Source: Runella sp. MFBS21 (GTDB lineage Bacteria > Bacteroidota > Bacteroidia > Cytophagales > Spirosomataceae). Taken from it: DNA of 64,000 bases. The position numbers and the translations under genes were made by a program. The DNA lies in the NCBI RefSeq assembly GCF_029433105.1, contig NZ_JARNTW010000017.1:1-64000 (forward strand). The letters are read 5' to 3'. This document shows, piece after piece, positions 1-8,358 of the stretch; position 1 is the stretch's first letter, and each line of letters opens with the position of its first letter. Below the pieces are notes generated by a model. The model had not been told where the DNA came from. It was given only the letters and a program-made list of their open reading frames with translations, and did no database searches.

Positions 1-86
1 TCCAATCGATACAGTTCAATGACATGCCATCGAAAGGCACCTGTTTTGTACTTTTTCTTTAAATTAATAAAGCTGCTCACTTTCAT
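1..86 (-). CDS. Partial hypothetical protein, N-terminus only
   Basis: An open frame starts with ATG at 86 and runs off the left edge, giving 28 residues rich in Lys and aromatic residues (begins MKVSSFINLK). No family is recognisable from so short a piece. A 13-bp palindrome sits just upstream. It could be the start of a real gene or a chance frame. Confidence 0.3.
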   Translation of the reverse strand, partial: MKVSSFINLKKKYKTGAFRWHVIELYRL

Positions 87-92
87 AACTTT

Positions 93-105
93 ACACAATT
101 TGTGT
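93..105. promoter_or_regulatory. 13-bp palindrome upstream of the partial gene
   Basis: ACACAA-T-TTGTGT is a perfect palindrome with a one-base centre, 6 nt upstream of the ATG at 86. The position suits an operator, but length and context are too weak to name a regulator. Confidence 0.25.
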
Positions 106-191
106 CAAGCTATTTCAGGGATATACACCAAGTTTCGAAGTTGTTTTTATGTTAAACTTGGGAAGTTTGGGCGTTGCTCTTAATAAGAAAG

Positions 192-1358
192 CTAGTTGAT
201 AGGCCTCAACAGACGATTCCAACGGATTTTATGCAAAAATGACTTTGGATTGGGGTCAATAGACATCCACGTAAAAATTGCTTTACCTACGATATGGTCT
301 TCGGGAACAAACCCCCAAAAGCGCGAATCGGCTGATTCGTAGCGATTGTCGCCCATCATAAAATAATAGTCTTGTTTGAAAGTGTAGCTATTGAGAGGTT
401 TGCCATCAATGCTGATTTTGCCATTGGCGATGATTACCTTTTCTGTATCATTGTGGTCAAAGTACTTGATAGCGTTTCCGTATTTAGCCACATTAGCCGA
501 ATCTAGCTGAATTGTCCAGCCTTTTTTGGGTACTTGAAGTGGCCCCCAAAACTCCTGATTTTGTTTTATCGCCGCCGGGAAAATACCCATTTCGGGGCTT
601 GACGCCGCAGAAGCATATCTTGTTACTTGAGCAATATTTTTTATGAAATCGTGTTTTTTTAGACCTTCTACAATTTCGGGAGTAGTGCGAATTTGGTACA
701 AAAACAAATTTGGTTTTGAAGAGTCCGCAGGGTAGGCACCGTGGTCTTGGATGTCTTCATTTTCAAAAAAACGGTCATCAAGAGCGTCAGAAGATTCTAA
801 ACGATAATAAAATTCGGCATGAGGCGGAACAGCGCCCGGTTGACCGTTTACGTACACAACCGCATTTTTGATTTCTATCACATCGCCGCTGACACCGATA
901 CACCGTTTGATGAAGTTGTTACGCAAATCTACTGGAAAATGTTTATAGCCTCCGTCACCTCGTATTACATCTTCAAAAGGTTCGTCAGGGTCGCCAGGAT
1001 AATTGAAAACCACTACATCGTTGCGTTTGACATCAGTAAAGCCCGGTAAGCGGTACATCGGAAGCTGAATCAAAGTTGAAAAAGAGGGGATACGCGTTCC
1101 CCAAATAGTCTGATGAGTAAGCGGTACTTGCAGAGGCGTCACGGGAGTACGCGCGCCATAATGAAGATTGCTGACAAAAATGAAATCTCCCACAAGCAAG
1201 GTTTTTTCCATGGACGAAGAAGGAATCACATAGGGCGTAAAAAACAACCAACGAATGAAAGTGGCTGCCACTACGGCAAAAACTATAGAATCTATCCACT
1301 CTCTAAAAGCAGATTTCTTTTTCTTTTGGGGCGCAGTGGCCGAGGGCGTTGGGTTCAT
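192..1358 (-). CDS. lepB: Signal peptidase I
   Basis: Membrane-bound serine protease that removes signal peptides from exported proteins. The 388-residue protein has a basic N-terminus, one membrane segment at about 23-41, and then the box PSSSMEKTL with nucleophile Ser49. Lys151 in the KRCIGVSGDVIEI box is the expected general base, and the C-terminal MMGDNRYESADSRFWGFV box is intact. A long insertion (about 170-310) separates the last two boxes and makes the protein longer than the E. coli enzyme; long forms are usual in Bacteroidota. ATG at 1358 is directly followed by a short basic tail and the membrane segment. It is transcribed alone, between the left edge and an ABC permease gene on the same strand. 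Confidence 0.95.
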   Translation of the reverse strand: MNPTPSATAPQKKKKSAFREWIDSIVFAVVAATFIRWLFFTPYVIPSSSMEKTLLVGDFIFVSNLHYGARTPVTPLQVPLTHQTIWGTRIPSFSTLIQLPMYRLPGFTDVKRNDVVVFNYPGDPDEPFEDVIRGDGGYKHFPVDLRNNFIKRCIGVSGDVIEIKNAVVYVNGQPGAVPPHAEFYYRLESSDALDDRFFENEDIQDHGAYPADSSKPNLFLYQIRTTPEIVEGLKKHDFIKNIAQVTRYASAASSPEMGIFPAAIKQNQEFWGPLQVPKKGWTIQLDSANVAKYGNAIKYFDHNDTEKVIIANGKISIDGKPLNSYTFKQDYYFMMGDNRYESADSRFWGFVPEDHIVGKAIFTWMSIDPNPKSFLHKIRWNRLLRPIN

Positions 1359-1405
1359 AGTACGTAAGGTAACTCCAGGCTAGAATAAATTATCGGTGAG
1401 CATGT

Positions 1406-1438
1406 AGACCTGCTAAGTTTTCACAACTTAGCAGGTCT
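1406..1438. terminator. Hairpin with 14-bp perfect stem downstream of the ABC permease gene
   Basis: AGACCTGCTAAGTT (1406-1419) and its exact complement (1425-1438) flank the loop TTCAC. It lies between the permease stop codon (1454) and the lepB start (1358). The stem is strong but no clear T-run follows on the minus strand, so a dispersed palindromic repeat is as likely as an intrinsic terminator. Confidence 0.5.
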
Positions 1439-1453
1439 CGTAGAGATAGTTAA

Positions 1454-2797
1454 TTAGCCTTTATAAAAAATCCATTTAGACAATTCTTTGTAATTGACTT
1501 TTTTGCCGTACATCAAAATACCTACTCGGTAGATGCGCGCCGCCAACCATGTAGTACCTACAAAACCTAATACAAGCAGCACCATGGAAAGCGCAATTTC
1601 CCAAGCAGGTACTCCAAAAGGAATGCGTGCCATCATCACCACGGGGGAGGTAAAAGGAATCATCGAAGTCCAGAAAGCCAAGGCCCCGTCGGGTTGATTG
1701 ATAGCCAACTGCGCAAAAAAGATAGCAGCAATGATAGGCAGCATAATCGGAAACGTAAATTGACCTGCTTCTTGTTGGTTTTCGACTGAGGCACCTATCG
1801 CAGCATAGAGTGAACTATAAAGCAGATATCCACCTAAGAAATAAAATAGAAAACAAACGAAGATTTGAATAAGTGGCAATGATTGGGCTGAAGCAGAAAA
1901 ATCGCTGATGGTTTTGAGAGTGTTGCTTTGTGTTTTCTCAATCTCCTTTTTGAGTTCGGGGTCGGCTTGGGCCGTTTGTTGGTTTAAGACTTCCTCCGTA
2001 GCAGTAAATCGATTAAAACCAAAGAGCGTTTGGGTAGCGCTTGTCACGCCAAAAGTCAGAACTCCCCAAAGCAAAAACTGCGTAAGCCCTACGGCAGCAA
2101 CACCTAAGATTTTGCCCATCATCAAATGGAAAGGCTTCACCGACGAGATGATGACCTCAATGATACGGTTTGATTTTTCTTCCATTACACCCTGCATCAC
2201 TCCCGCGCCATAAATCAGAATAAAAATATAAAGCAAAAAGGCCGCTGCATAACCCGCTACATACGCCGCCATGGTACTACTCGAACGCGTTTTACCTTCA
2301 TCGTCGAGGTTGAAAGTTTGGGCATCTACGTTTTGGTTGGCTTCTTCAATCACCTCTTGTGTAATTCCTGCCTTAGAAAGCTTGATATTGCGAAGTTCTT
2401 TTTGGACAATCTTTTCGATACGTCCTTGAAGCATAGGCCCTATGTTTTTTTCAGAATAAATCTGCAAACCTTTTGGTTGCTCCATGATATTGGCAGGAAT
2501 AAAAACCAGTAGATTACCTTCTTTACCTTTGAGCTTTTTTTGGGCTTCGCTGATAGGTTGATTGATGAATTCGAAGGTGGTGTTTTTGTCATTTTTAAAT
2601 TTGTCTTTAAACAATCCACTTTGGTCAATCACTTGGATGGTCTTGTGTTCGTTTTTGAATGAACCAACAGCCGACCATACAATGATACCATAAAACGCTG
2701 CGATGAGAATAGGAGTCAGGAAAGTCATAATAATAAATGACTTCTTACGTACCCGAACCAGATACTCACGTTTGAGAACAAGGAATATATTTTTCAT
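1454..2797 (-). CDS. ABC-2 type transporter permease (NatB/YhaP-like)
   Basis: Membrane subunit of an ABC exporter, 447 residues. It has an N-terminal membrane segment (about 20-45), a large extracytoplasmic domain (about 46-175), then at least five further hydrophobic segments to the C-terminus, the ABC-2 (PF12698-like) layout. The region around 205-215 (GVMEEKSNRIIEVIISSVKP) is the conserved cytoplasmic coupling segment of NatB-like permeases. The ATPase gene lies 65 nt upstream on the same strand, so the two very likely form one exporter. NatAB of Bacillus exports sodium, but the substrate here cannot be read from sequence. Confidence 0.88.
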   Translation of the reverse strand: MKNIFLVLKREYLVRVRKKSFIIMTFLTPILIAAFYGIIVWSAVGSFKNEHKTIQVIDQSGLFKDKFKNDKNTTFEFINQPISEAQKKLKGKEGNLLVFIPANIMEQPKGLQIYSEKNIGPMLQGRIEKIVQKELRNIKLSKAGITQEVIEEANQNVDAQTFNLDDEGKTRSSSTMAAYVAGYAAAFLLYIFILIYGAGVMQGVMEEKSNRIIEVIISSVKPFHLMMGKILGVAAVGLTQFLLWGVLTFGVTSATQTLFGFNRFTATEEVLNQQTAQADPELKKEIEKTQSNTLKTISDFSASAQSLPLIQIFVCFLFYFLGGYLLYSSLYAAIGASVENQQEAGQFTFPIMLPIIAAIFFAQLAINQPDGALAFWTSMIPFTSPVVMMARIPFGVPAWEIALSMVLLVLGFVGTTWLAARIYRVGILMYGKKVNYKELSKWIFYKG

Positions 2798-2862
2798 AAT
2801 TTGTAGTCGTAATGGTTGATAATTAACTTCTTGGTTTAGGGAAATCTTCCAATGATTTTCTT

Positions 2863-3798
2863 TTAAGAGATACTACCTACTTCATCGGGAATTTCGCCCC
2901 CTACGGCTTTGATAAATATCTGATTGAAAGAAGGGATGTTTTCGTGAAACGAAACTAACTCTACTTGATTGATCAGATGTCCTACTAATTGATTGACAGA
3001 CGCATCGCCTACGAGCTTGATATTGAATTGGTTAAGATTATTTTCAATATTTTTTTGGGAAATAACCTCAAAATCAGAAGGCAAAGAGTCTAAACTACCG
3101 TGGAATCTGACAGAATAGCTATTGTCTTTGAACTGATTTTTTATTTCACTCTTGCTCCCGTTAAGAATCACTTTAGACTTGTTGATAAGAGCGATATGGT
3201 CACAAAGCTCCTCGACCGATTCCATGCGGTGCGTCGAGAAGATAATGGTGGTGCCACGGTCGCGGAGTTCCAAGATTTCATCTTTGATGAGGTTGGCATT
3301 GATAGGGTCGAAGCCCGAAAAAGGTTCATCCAAAATAATGAGTTTAGGTTCGTGCATGACCGTGGCCACAAACTGAATCTTCTGCTGCATCCCTTTTGAA
3401 AGGTCTTCGATACTTTTGGTCCACCAAGTTTTGATGTCAAATTTTTTGAACCAAATCTTGAGTTTTTCCATCGCTTGCTTCTCCGAAAGTCCCTTTAACT
3501 GAGCTAAATACAAAAGCTGTTCGCCAACTTTCATTTTTTTGTACAAGCCGCGTTCTTCGGGCAGATATCCTATATCTTCGATATGGTCAGGTTTGAGGCG
3601 TTGACCATCGAGAAGTACATAGCCTTCGTCGGGAGCAGTAATCTGCGTGATGATACGGATAAGTGACGTTTTTCCGGCGCCGTTGGGCCCAAGTAAACCA
3701 AAAATACTGCCTTTCGGAACACTCACGCTCACGTTGTCGAGGGCGCGATGCGTGGCATACTGTTTTACGATGTTGTGAGCTTCGAGAATATTGGACAT
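2863..3798 (-). CDS. ABC transporter ATP-binding protein (NatA-like)
   Basis: ATPase partner of the permease downstream. From the chosen start (MSNILEAHNIV) it has 311 residues: Walker A GPNGAGKT at about 37-44, signature LSKGMQQ at about 133-139, Walker B ILDEP at about 155-159, and the switch His of FSTHRM near 190. The C-terminal 90 residues resemble the DUF4162 extension seen on NatA-type ATPases. An in-frame ATG at 3831 would add 11 hydrophobic residues, but the ABC fold begins right after Met 3798, so the shorter form is preferred. Confidence 0.9.
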   Translation of the reverse strand: MSNILEAHNIVKQYATHRALDNVSVSVPKGSIFGLLGPNGAGKTSLIRIITQITAPDEGYVLLDGQRLKPDHIEDIGYLPEERGLYKKMKVGEQLLYLAQLKGLSEKQAMEKLKIWFKKFDIKTWWTKSIEDLSKGMQQKIQFVATVMHEPKLIILDEPFSGFDPINANLIKDEILELRDRGTTIIFSTHRMESVEELCDHIALINKSKVILNGSKSEIKNQFKDNSYSVRFHGSLDSLPSDFEVISQKNIENNLNQFNIKLVGDASVNQLVGHLINQVELVSFHENIPSFNQIFIKAVGGEIPDEVGSIS

Positions 3799-4093
3799 AT
3801 GGCTTAAGGTTAAGAAGATAAAAGAGAGCAAACCGCCCTCTGTAATGGTATTTCGTAGTGGATGACTGTAAACTAGGATGGGAAAATACAGCCTTCGTGG
3901 CTACAGTTTCAAGCGATTGAGGATAACTGGAGTTTTTGAGGGGTTAAGCGGTAAGGCTAGGGGCTTTAAGGAAAGTGAATATTTTGATGTGTAGAACCTA
4001 CAAACGATAAATAAAAAAAACTTGCAGTCAGGAGGTTAGCTTTTGCTTTACAGTATCTTTGATGCGTAACTCATTTACAAAAACCTCAACTAC

Positions 4094-5080
4094 ATGAAAA
4101 AACTCTTCAAAATCGTCGGTATCGTTTTAGGTATCGGTATTGTTGGCCTTTTGGGCGCTATGGCGTATGTTAAATTGGCTCTGCCTAATGTAGGCGATGC
4201 ACCTGATATGAAAGTCGAGCTCACTCCTGAGCGTATCAAAAGAGGAGACTATCTGGCCAATCACGTCAATGTTTGTATGGATTGCCACAGTACGCGAGAT
4301 TATACTTTGTTTTCGGCGCCATTGGTACCCGGTACCCTCGGCAAAGGTGGCGAGCTGTTTGATCAAAGGGCTGGCTTTCCCGGGGCATTTACTTCCAAAA
4401 ATATCACTCCCTACGGGATTGGTGACTGGACCGATGGCGAAATTTACCGCGCCATCACGACGGGTGTTAGTCGCGACGGTCACGCTTTTTTCCCAGTGAT
4501 GCCTTATCCTTACTATGGAAGCATGGACGAAGAAGATGCCAAAAGTATCATTGCTTACCTTCGTACCCTAAAACCTATCGAAAACAAGCCTGCTGAGTCG
4601 AAAGCTGATTTTCCGTTTAATTTTATTCTGAATACTATTCCTAAAAAAGCCCAGCCTACCAAGCGCCCTGCTGACACTGATGTACTAGCTTCGGGCAAGT
4701 ATTTGGTCAATATCGCAGGCTGTGTAGAGTGTCATACACAAGCTGATAAAGGACAAATTATCGCTGAGAAAATGTTTGCCGGTGGGCGTGAGTTTGCCCT
4801 TCCTAACGGTACGCTGATTACGCCAAACATCACCCCTGACAAAGAAACTGGTATTGGAAACTGGACCAAAGATGCTTTTGTGGCTCGTTTTAAAGCTTTT
4901 TCGGATAGCACCTATACTCCTCACAAAGTAGGTCCTAAAGAAATGCAGACACTCATGCCTTGGATGATGTATGCTGGCATGACTGAACAGGATTTAGGAG
5001 CGATTTATACTTATTTGATGTCGTTGAAGCCTATCAAAAATCCAGTGCCGGAAAAATTTAAGCCTTTGGCAAGTCTCTAA
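4094..5080 (+). CDS. Membrane-anchored dihaem cytochrome c
   Basis: Periplasmic electron carrier or dehydrogenase subunit, 328 residues. An uncleaved N-terminal membrane helix (about 7-28) is followed by two class I cytochrome c domains with haem motifs CMDCH (61-65) and CVECH (210-214). Candidate axial methionines lie at FFPVMPYPYY (Met136) and within the LMPWMMYAGM stretch near the C-terminus. The layout is like cytochrome subunits of periplasmic alcohol or sugar dehydrogenases, but no dehydrogenase gene is adjacent, so the electron donor is unknown. A TATCTTTG box at 4054-4061 matches the Bacteroidota -7 element, without a convincing -33 partner. Confidence 0.88.
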   Translation: MKKLFKIVGIVLGIGIVGLLGAMAYVKLALPNVGDAPDMKVELTPERIKRGDYLANHVNVCMDCHSTRDYTLFSAPLVPGTLGKGGELFDQRAGFPGAFTSKNITPYGIGDWTDGEIYRAITTGVSRDGHAFFPVMPYPYYGSMDEEDAKSIIAYLRTLKPIENKPAESKADFPFNFILNTIPKKAQPTKRPADTDVLASGKYLVNIAGCVECHTQADKGQIIAEKMFAGGREFALPNGTLITPNITPDKETGIGNWTKDAFVARFKAFSDSTYTPHKVGPKEMQTLMPWMMYAGMTEQDLGAIYTYLMSLKPIKNPVPEKFKPLASL

Positions 5081-5168
5081 AAAAGCCTTGAGATTTGGAT
5101 AAAGGAATGGTCACGGGTTTGGTTGTCTCAAAAACTTTGTGTTAGTTGAGAAAAAAACACGCACATAT

Positions 5169-6029
5169 ATGACCATTTCTAAAAGAGTATTAGCAACGGC
5201 AATGTTGGCGAGCTTTTGGGCTTGTAATCCAACCGAAAAAAAAGAAGAAGCTAGCAGCGAAGATACAATTGCTACCTTTTCGTATGATTTTACTAAATCT
5301 GACGAAAAATATGAGATGCCCAAGATTTTAAAAGAAATCTCGGGCATCTCTTTTTATGCCGACGGGCAGCTTGTATGTGTGCAAGATGAAGACGGAGAGG
5401 TGTTTGTGTATGATCTCAATCAGAAAAAAGTCACGGCTCAACATCAATTTGGCCCACCAGACGACTATGAGGGCATTGAGAAAGTAGAAGATGAAATCTA
5501 CGTAATGCGCAGCGATGGCAAACTCCTTAGTTTTAAATTTGGGGATAAAGAAACGCGAGAAATTGAAACGAGTTTGCCCGGAAAAAATGACCTTGAAGGG
5601 CTGACCTATGATAAAGTAAACAAACGACTTTGGTTGGCCGTGAAAGACCCTTCCAAAAAAGCAGCCAAAGGTGACGATAAGCTGATTTACTCTTTTGATT
5701 TGAAAAGCAGGAGGATTTTTACAGAACTCGAACTCAAAGAACAACAATTTGAGAATGTAGGACTCAAAGGTAAAGATTGGAAAGATTTTAAGCCTTCGGG
5801 AGTTGCGTTTCATCCCCAAACTGGCGAAGTATATTTGATAAGCTCGGCGGGGCATCGTCTCATCATTATGAGTCGTAGTGGGGTTCCTTTAAAAAACATT
5901 GAGTTGGATAAAGAGCTTTTGAAGCAACCAGAAGGCATTGCCTTTTCGCCTGATGGTACTTTGTATATTGCAAGTGAAGGCGATGGTGGAAATGGCTATA
6001 TTCTGAAGTTTTCACCTACTTCTAAGTAA
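5169..6029 (+). CDS. SdiA-regulated-domain lipoprotein, beta-propeller
   Basis: Predicted exported protein of the SdiA-regulated/YjiK type (PF06977-like). From Met 5169 it has 286 residues with a signal peptide ending in an Ala-Cys (SFWAC), so probable lipid attachment. Propeller-like repeats follow, such as ISGISFYADGQL, YEGIEKVEDEIYVM, LEGLTYDKVNKRLWL and PSGVAFHPQTGEVYL. An upstream in-frame start at 5139 would place charged residues before the signal peptide and is rejected. It converges on the S9 peptidase gene with a shared terminator between them. The molecular role of this family is not established. Confidence 0.75.
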   Translation: MTISKRVLATAMLASFWACNPTEKKEEASSEDTIATFSYDFTKSDEKYEMPKILKEISGISFYADGQLVCVQDEDGEVFVYDLNQKKVTAQHQFGPPDDYEGIEKVEDEIYVMRSDGKLLSFKFGDKETREIETSLPGKNDLEGLTYDKVNKRLWLAVKDPSKKAAKGDDKLIYSFDLKSRRIFTELELKEQQFENVGLKGKDWKDFKPSGVAFHPQTGEVYLISSAGHRLIIMSRSGVPLKNIELDKELLKQPEGIAFSPDGTLYIASEGDGGNGYILKFSPTSK

Positions 6030-6032
6030 GTA

Positions 6033-6065
6033 AACCCCGGCGCCGTTCAAAACGTCACCGGGGTT
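6033..6065. terminator. Bidirectional terminator between convergent genes
   Basis: AACCCCGG (6033-6040) pairs with CCGGGGTT (6058-6065), and an inner CGTT/AACG extends the structure. It sits between the stop codons of the convergent genes ending at 6029 and 6070, so it can serve both strands. Confidence 0.7.
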
Positions 6066-6069
6066 AGTG

Positions 6070-8175
6070 TTACAGTTTCTTCTCAAAAAACGTCGCAATT
6101 GCCTTATTGGCTTTGACTTGATTGGCGTGTAGCATAAAATGATGCGTATCATCCACAATCACCATGGTTTCGATAGGGGTGCCTTGGTCTTCTAAGCGTC
6201 TCACAAGGTCGGTGGTTTGGCTAAAGCGGACGTTGCGGTCGTCGTCGCCGTGGATAAAAAGAACCGGGGATTTCCAGGTATTTACATAAGCTATGGGCGA
6301 CGATTTCCAAGCTACTTCTAGCGCACGGGCAGCGTCGGGGGCTTTCTCATATTGGTCGGGCAGCATCAGATTGCGGGTACGTTCGATAGTGCGGTCGTGT
6401 ACCCCATGTACGTCTACCCCCGCCGCAAAGAGTTTTGAGTCATGCCCTAGGGCAAGGGCGGTCAGAAAACCACCGTATGAGCCTCCATATACGCCTATGC
6501 GTTTGGGGTCAATTTGGGGCTGTTTGGCAAGCCACTCGCCCGCAGCTTTGATGTCTATGTATTCAGAGGCACCGTTTGAACCAGCATTTTTGGGTTGGTG
6601 AAATTCGTATCCGTAACCAATACCTAAGCGGTAATTGACCGAAAGTACTACAAATCCCTTGCTTGCCAAGTATTGATTCATGGCATAAGCATTGGCATAA
6701 TAATCCGAATAATGCCACCCCAAAAGCATCTGACGCGGAGGACCACCGTGTATATAAACGATAGCTGGCTTTTTGGCCGCGCCTCCTGCTTTCTCAAAAA
6801 GTTGACAGTGAATAGTAAACCCGTCGGGAGTTTTGAAAGTAACCTGTTTAGGAATGACCAAATCGTTGGTAGGGAAGTTGACAGGAATGAGTTCCAAAGC
6901 AATGTTTTGTGACGACCCTCCCTTAAAAGCAATAATACTGACCAAAGGTGGGCGCTGCGCTGTGGCGCTGATATAAGCCACCGACTGAGCATCGCCCAGT
7001 ACCACAGGCGACCATTCTAAGCTTTCTCCGGGAGTAAGTATTTGCATATCAGCTTTATCCACTGATACTTTTACTACGTGACGGCGGTCTATATCTTGGG
7101 GAGTATTGCCCGCATTGGCTGAAAAAACGAGGGATTTACCATCTGAACTAAGTTTGATGTGCTCACACATGAAATTCCCCGATGTTAGTAAAAGGGGGCT
7201 TCCGCCTTGTTCGGGAAGGGAGTATAAATGCGGCCAACCGTCATGATAAGATAAAAAAACGATGCGATTGGCGGCCCAATGCAAATTAGTTCCTCCGTGG
7301 GTAGTGGGCAGCGAGCCATTGAGCCTATTGGGAGATTTCCACAATGTCTTTGTTTCACCGGTGGATAAGTCGGTAGTCATGAGGTGCCACGGCACTAATC
7401 GGCGGCTTAAAACTGAATCTGGTTTTCCACCTAGTCCATTGGTACGTACAAATACCAATTTCTTACCGTCGGGTGACCACCTTGGAGAGCTATCACGTTT
7501 ATACTGAGGGTCTACCCAAATAATGGGATTTTGAGAATCCGTAAAAACACCAATAAAACTATGGTCGGTACGATTTGATTGAAATGCCAAACGGCTTCCG
7601 TCGGGCGACCATACAGGAGAACTGTTGCTACCTCGGGCTGAAAACAGCAATGTAGCAGTTTGTGAGCCATCAACGGGTGCAGTGTAAATTTGACCTCCTT
7701 TGCTGAAGGCTATTTTATCACTTTTGGGAGAGATGACGGGCGTTTCGCCATCTCCCAAAAGACGAGGATTCCCTCCTTCAAAGGGTATACTCCAAATTTG
7801 TACTTTTGGAGGAGTAGGCATAAAAGTCGGATTGACGGGTAAGTCGTCGTTCCAGTTAGAACCATGGTCACCACCCCGTACATACACTACCCACTTTCCA
7901 TCTGCTGAGAGTGATACACTGCTGAGTTCTTGACCATCATCTTGCAGATAGTTGGTAAGGCGTTTGGCCTGAAAGATCGGCCCTTCTGCTACATAAATAT
8001 TTCGCTTTCCTTCTTGATTGATAGCCCACGCAATGCGCGTACCTGTAGCGGCAGCCGTAAGCTCATTAGGAAAGGGGTAAGATTTGAGAGATTCTAGAGG
8101 CAGGCCGTTTTGTGACCAAACGAAAAGGTTTGTTGTCAACCACAAACCCAAAATAAGGTGTAGAGGAAGTTTCAT
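6070..8175 (-). CDS. S9 family prolyl oligopeptidase with TolB-like propeller
   Basis: Exported serine peptidase, 701 residues from Met 8175, which begins a clean signal peptide (MKLPLHLILG to VWSQ). The N-terminal half has WD40/TolB-type repeats of the form SPDGxxLxF (for example VWSPDGSRLAF and RWSPDGKKLVF). The C-terminal alpha/beta-hydrolase domain has nucleophile GGSYGG (Ser about 566), acid HGDDDRNV (about 642-649) and His about 678 in DDTHHF. The longer start at 8199 adds eight residues that weaken the signal peptide. Likely role: trimming of peptides in the periplasm. It is alone on the minus strand, divergent from the aldehyde dehydrogenase gene. Confidence 0.9.
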   Translation of the reverse strand: MKLPLHLILGLWLTTNLFVWSQNGLPLESLKSYPFPNELTAAATGTRIAWAINQEGKRNIYVAEGPIFQAKRLTNYLQDDGQELSSVSLSADGKWVVYVRGGDHGSNWNDDLPVNPTFMPTPPKVQIWSIPFEGGNPRLLGDGETPVISPKSDKIAFSKGGQIYTAPVDGSQTATLLFSARGSNSSPVWSPDGSRLAFQSNRTDHSFIGVFTDSQNPIIWVDPQYKRDSSPRWSPDGKKLVFVRTNGLGGKPDSVLSRRLVPWHLMTTDLSTGETKTLWKSPNRLNGSLPTTHGGTNLHWAANRIVFLSYHDGWPHLYSLPEQGGSPLLLTSGNFMCEHIKLSSDGKSLVFSANAGNTPQDIDRRHVVKVSVDKADMQILTPGESLEWSPVVLGDAQSVAYISATAQRPPLVSIIAFKGGSSQNIALELIPVNFPTNDLVIPKQVTFKTPDGFTIHCQLFEKAGGAAKKPAIVYIHGGPPRQMLLGWHYSDYYANAYAMNQYLASKGFVVLSVNYRLGIGYGYEFHQPKNAGSNGASEYIDIKAAGEWLAKQPQIDPKRIGVYGGSYGGFLTALALGHDSKLFAAGVDVHGVHDRTIERTRNLMLPDQYEKAPDAARALEVAWKSSPIAYVNTWKSPVLFIHGDDDRNVRFSQTTDLVRRLEDQGTPIETMVIVDDTHHFMLHANQVKANKAIATFFEKKL

Positions 8176-8358
8176 GAAAATGAAGTTGATGAAATTCAAA
8201 CTTACTAAAAAACGTTTGTAAAAAGGGAGAGAAGGATAGCCTTTTTTTCCTAGAAACTGTATTCAATAGCAGTAGCTATAAAAAGACTCATATCTGATAC
8301 CAAACTCTAAAATTTCAAAAAATAGCCGTATTTTTCGGACTTATTGTCTCTCAAACTA

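Noticed and set aside
5328-5855. 175-residue open frame on the minus strand
   Set aside because: Antisense to the SdiA-regulated-type lipoprotein gene; composition is biased and no start context is seen.
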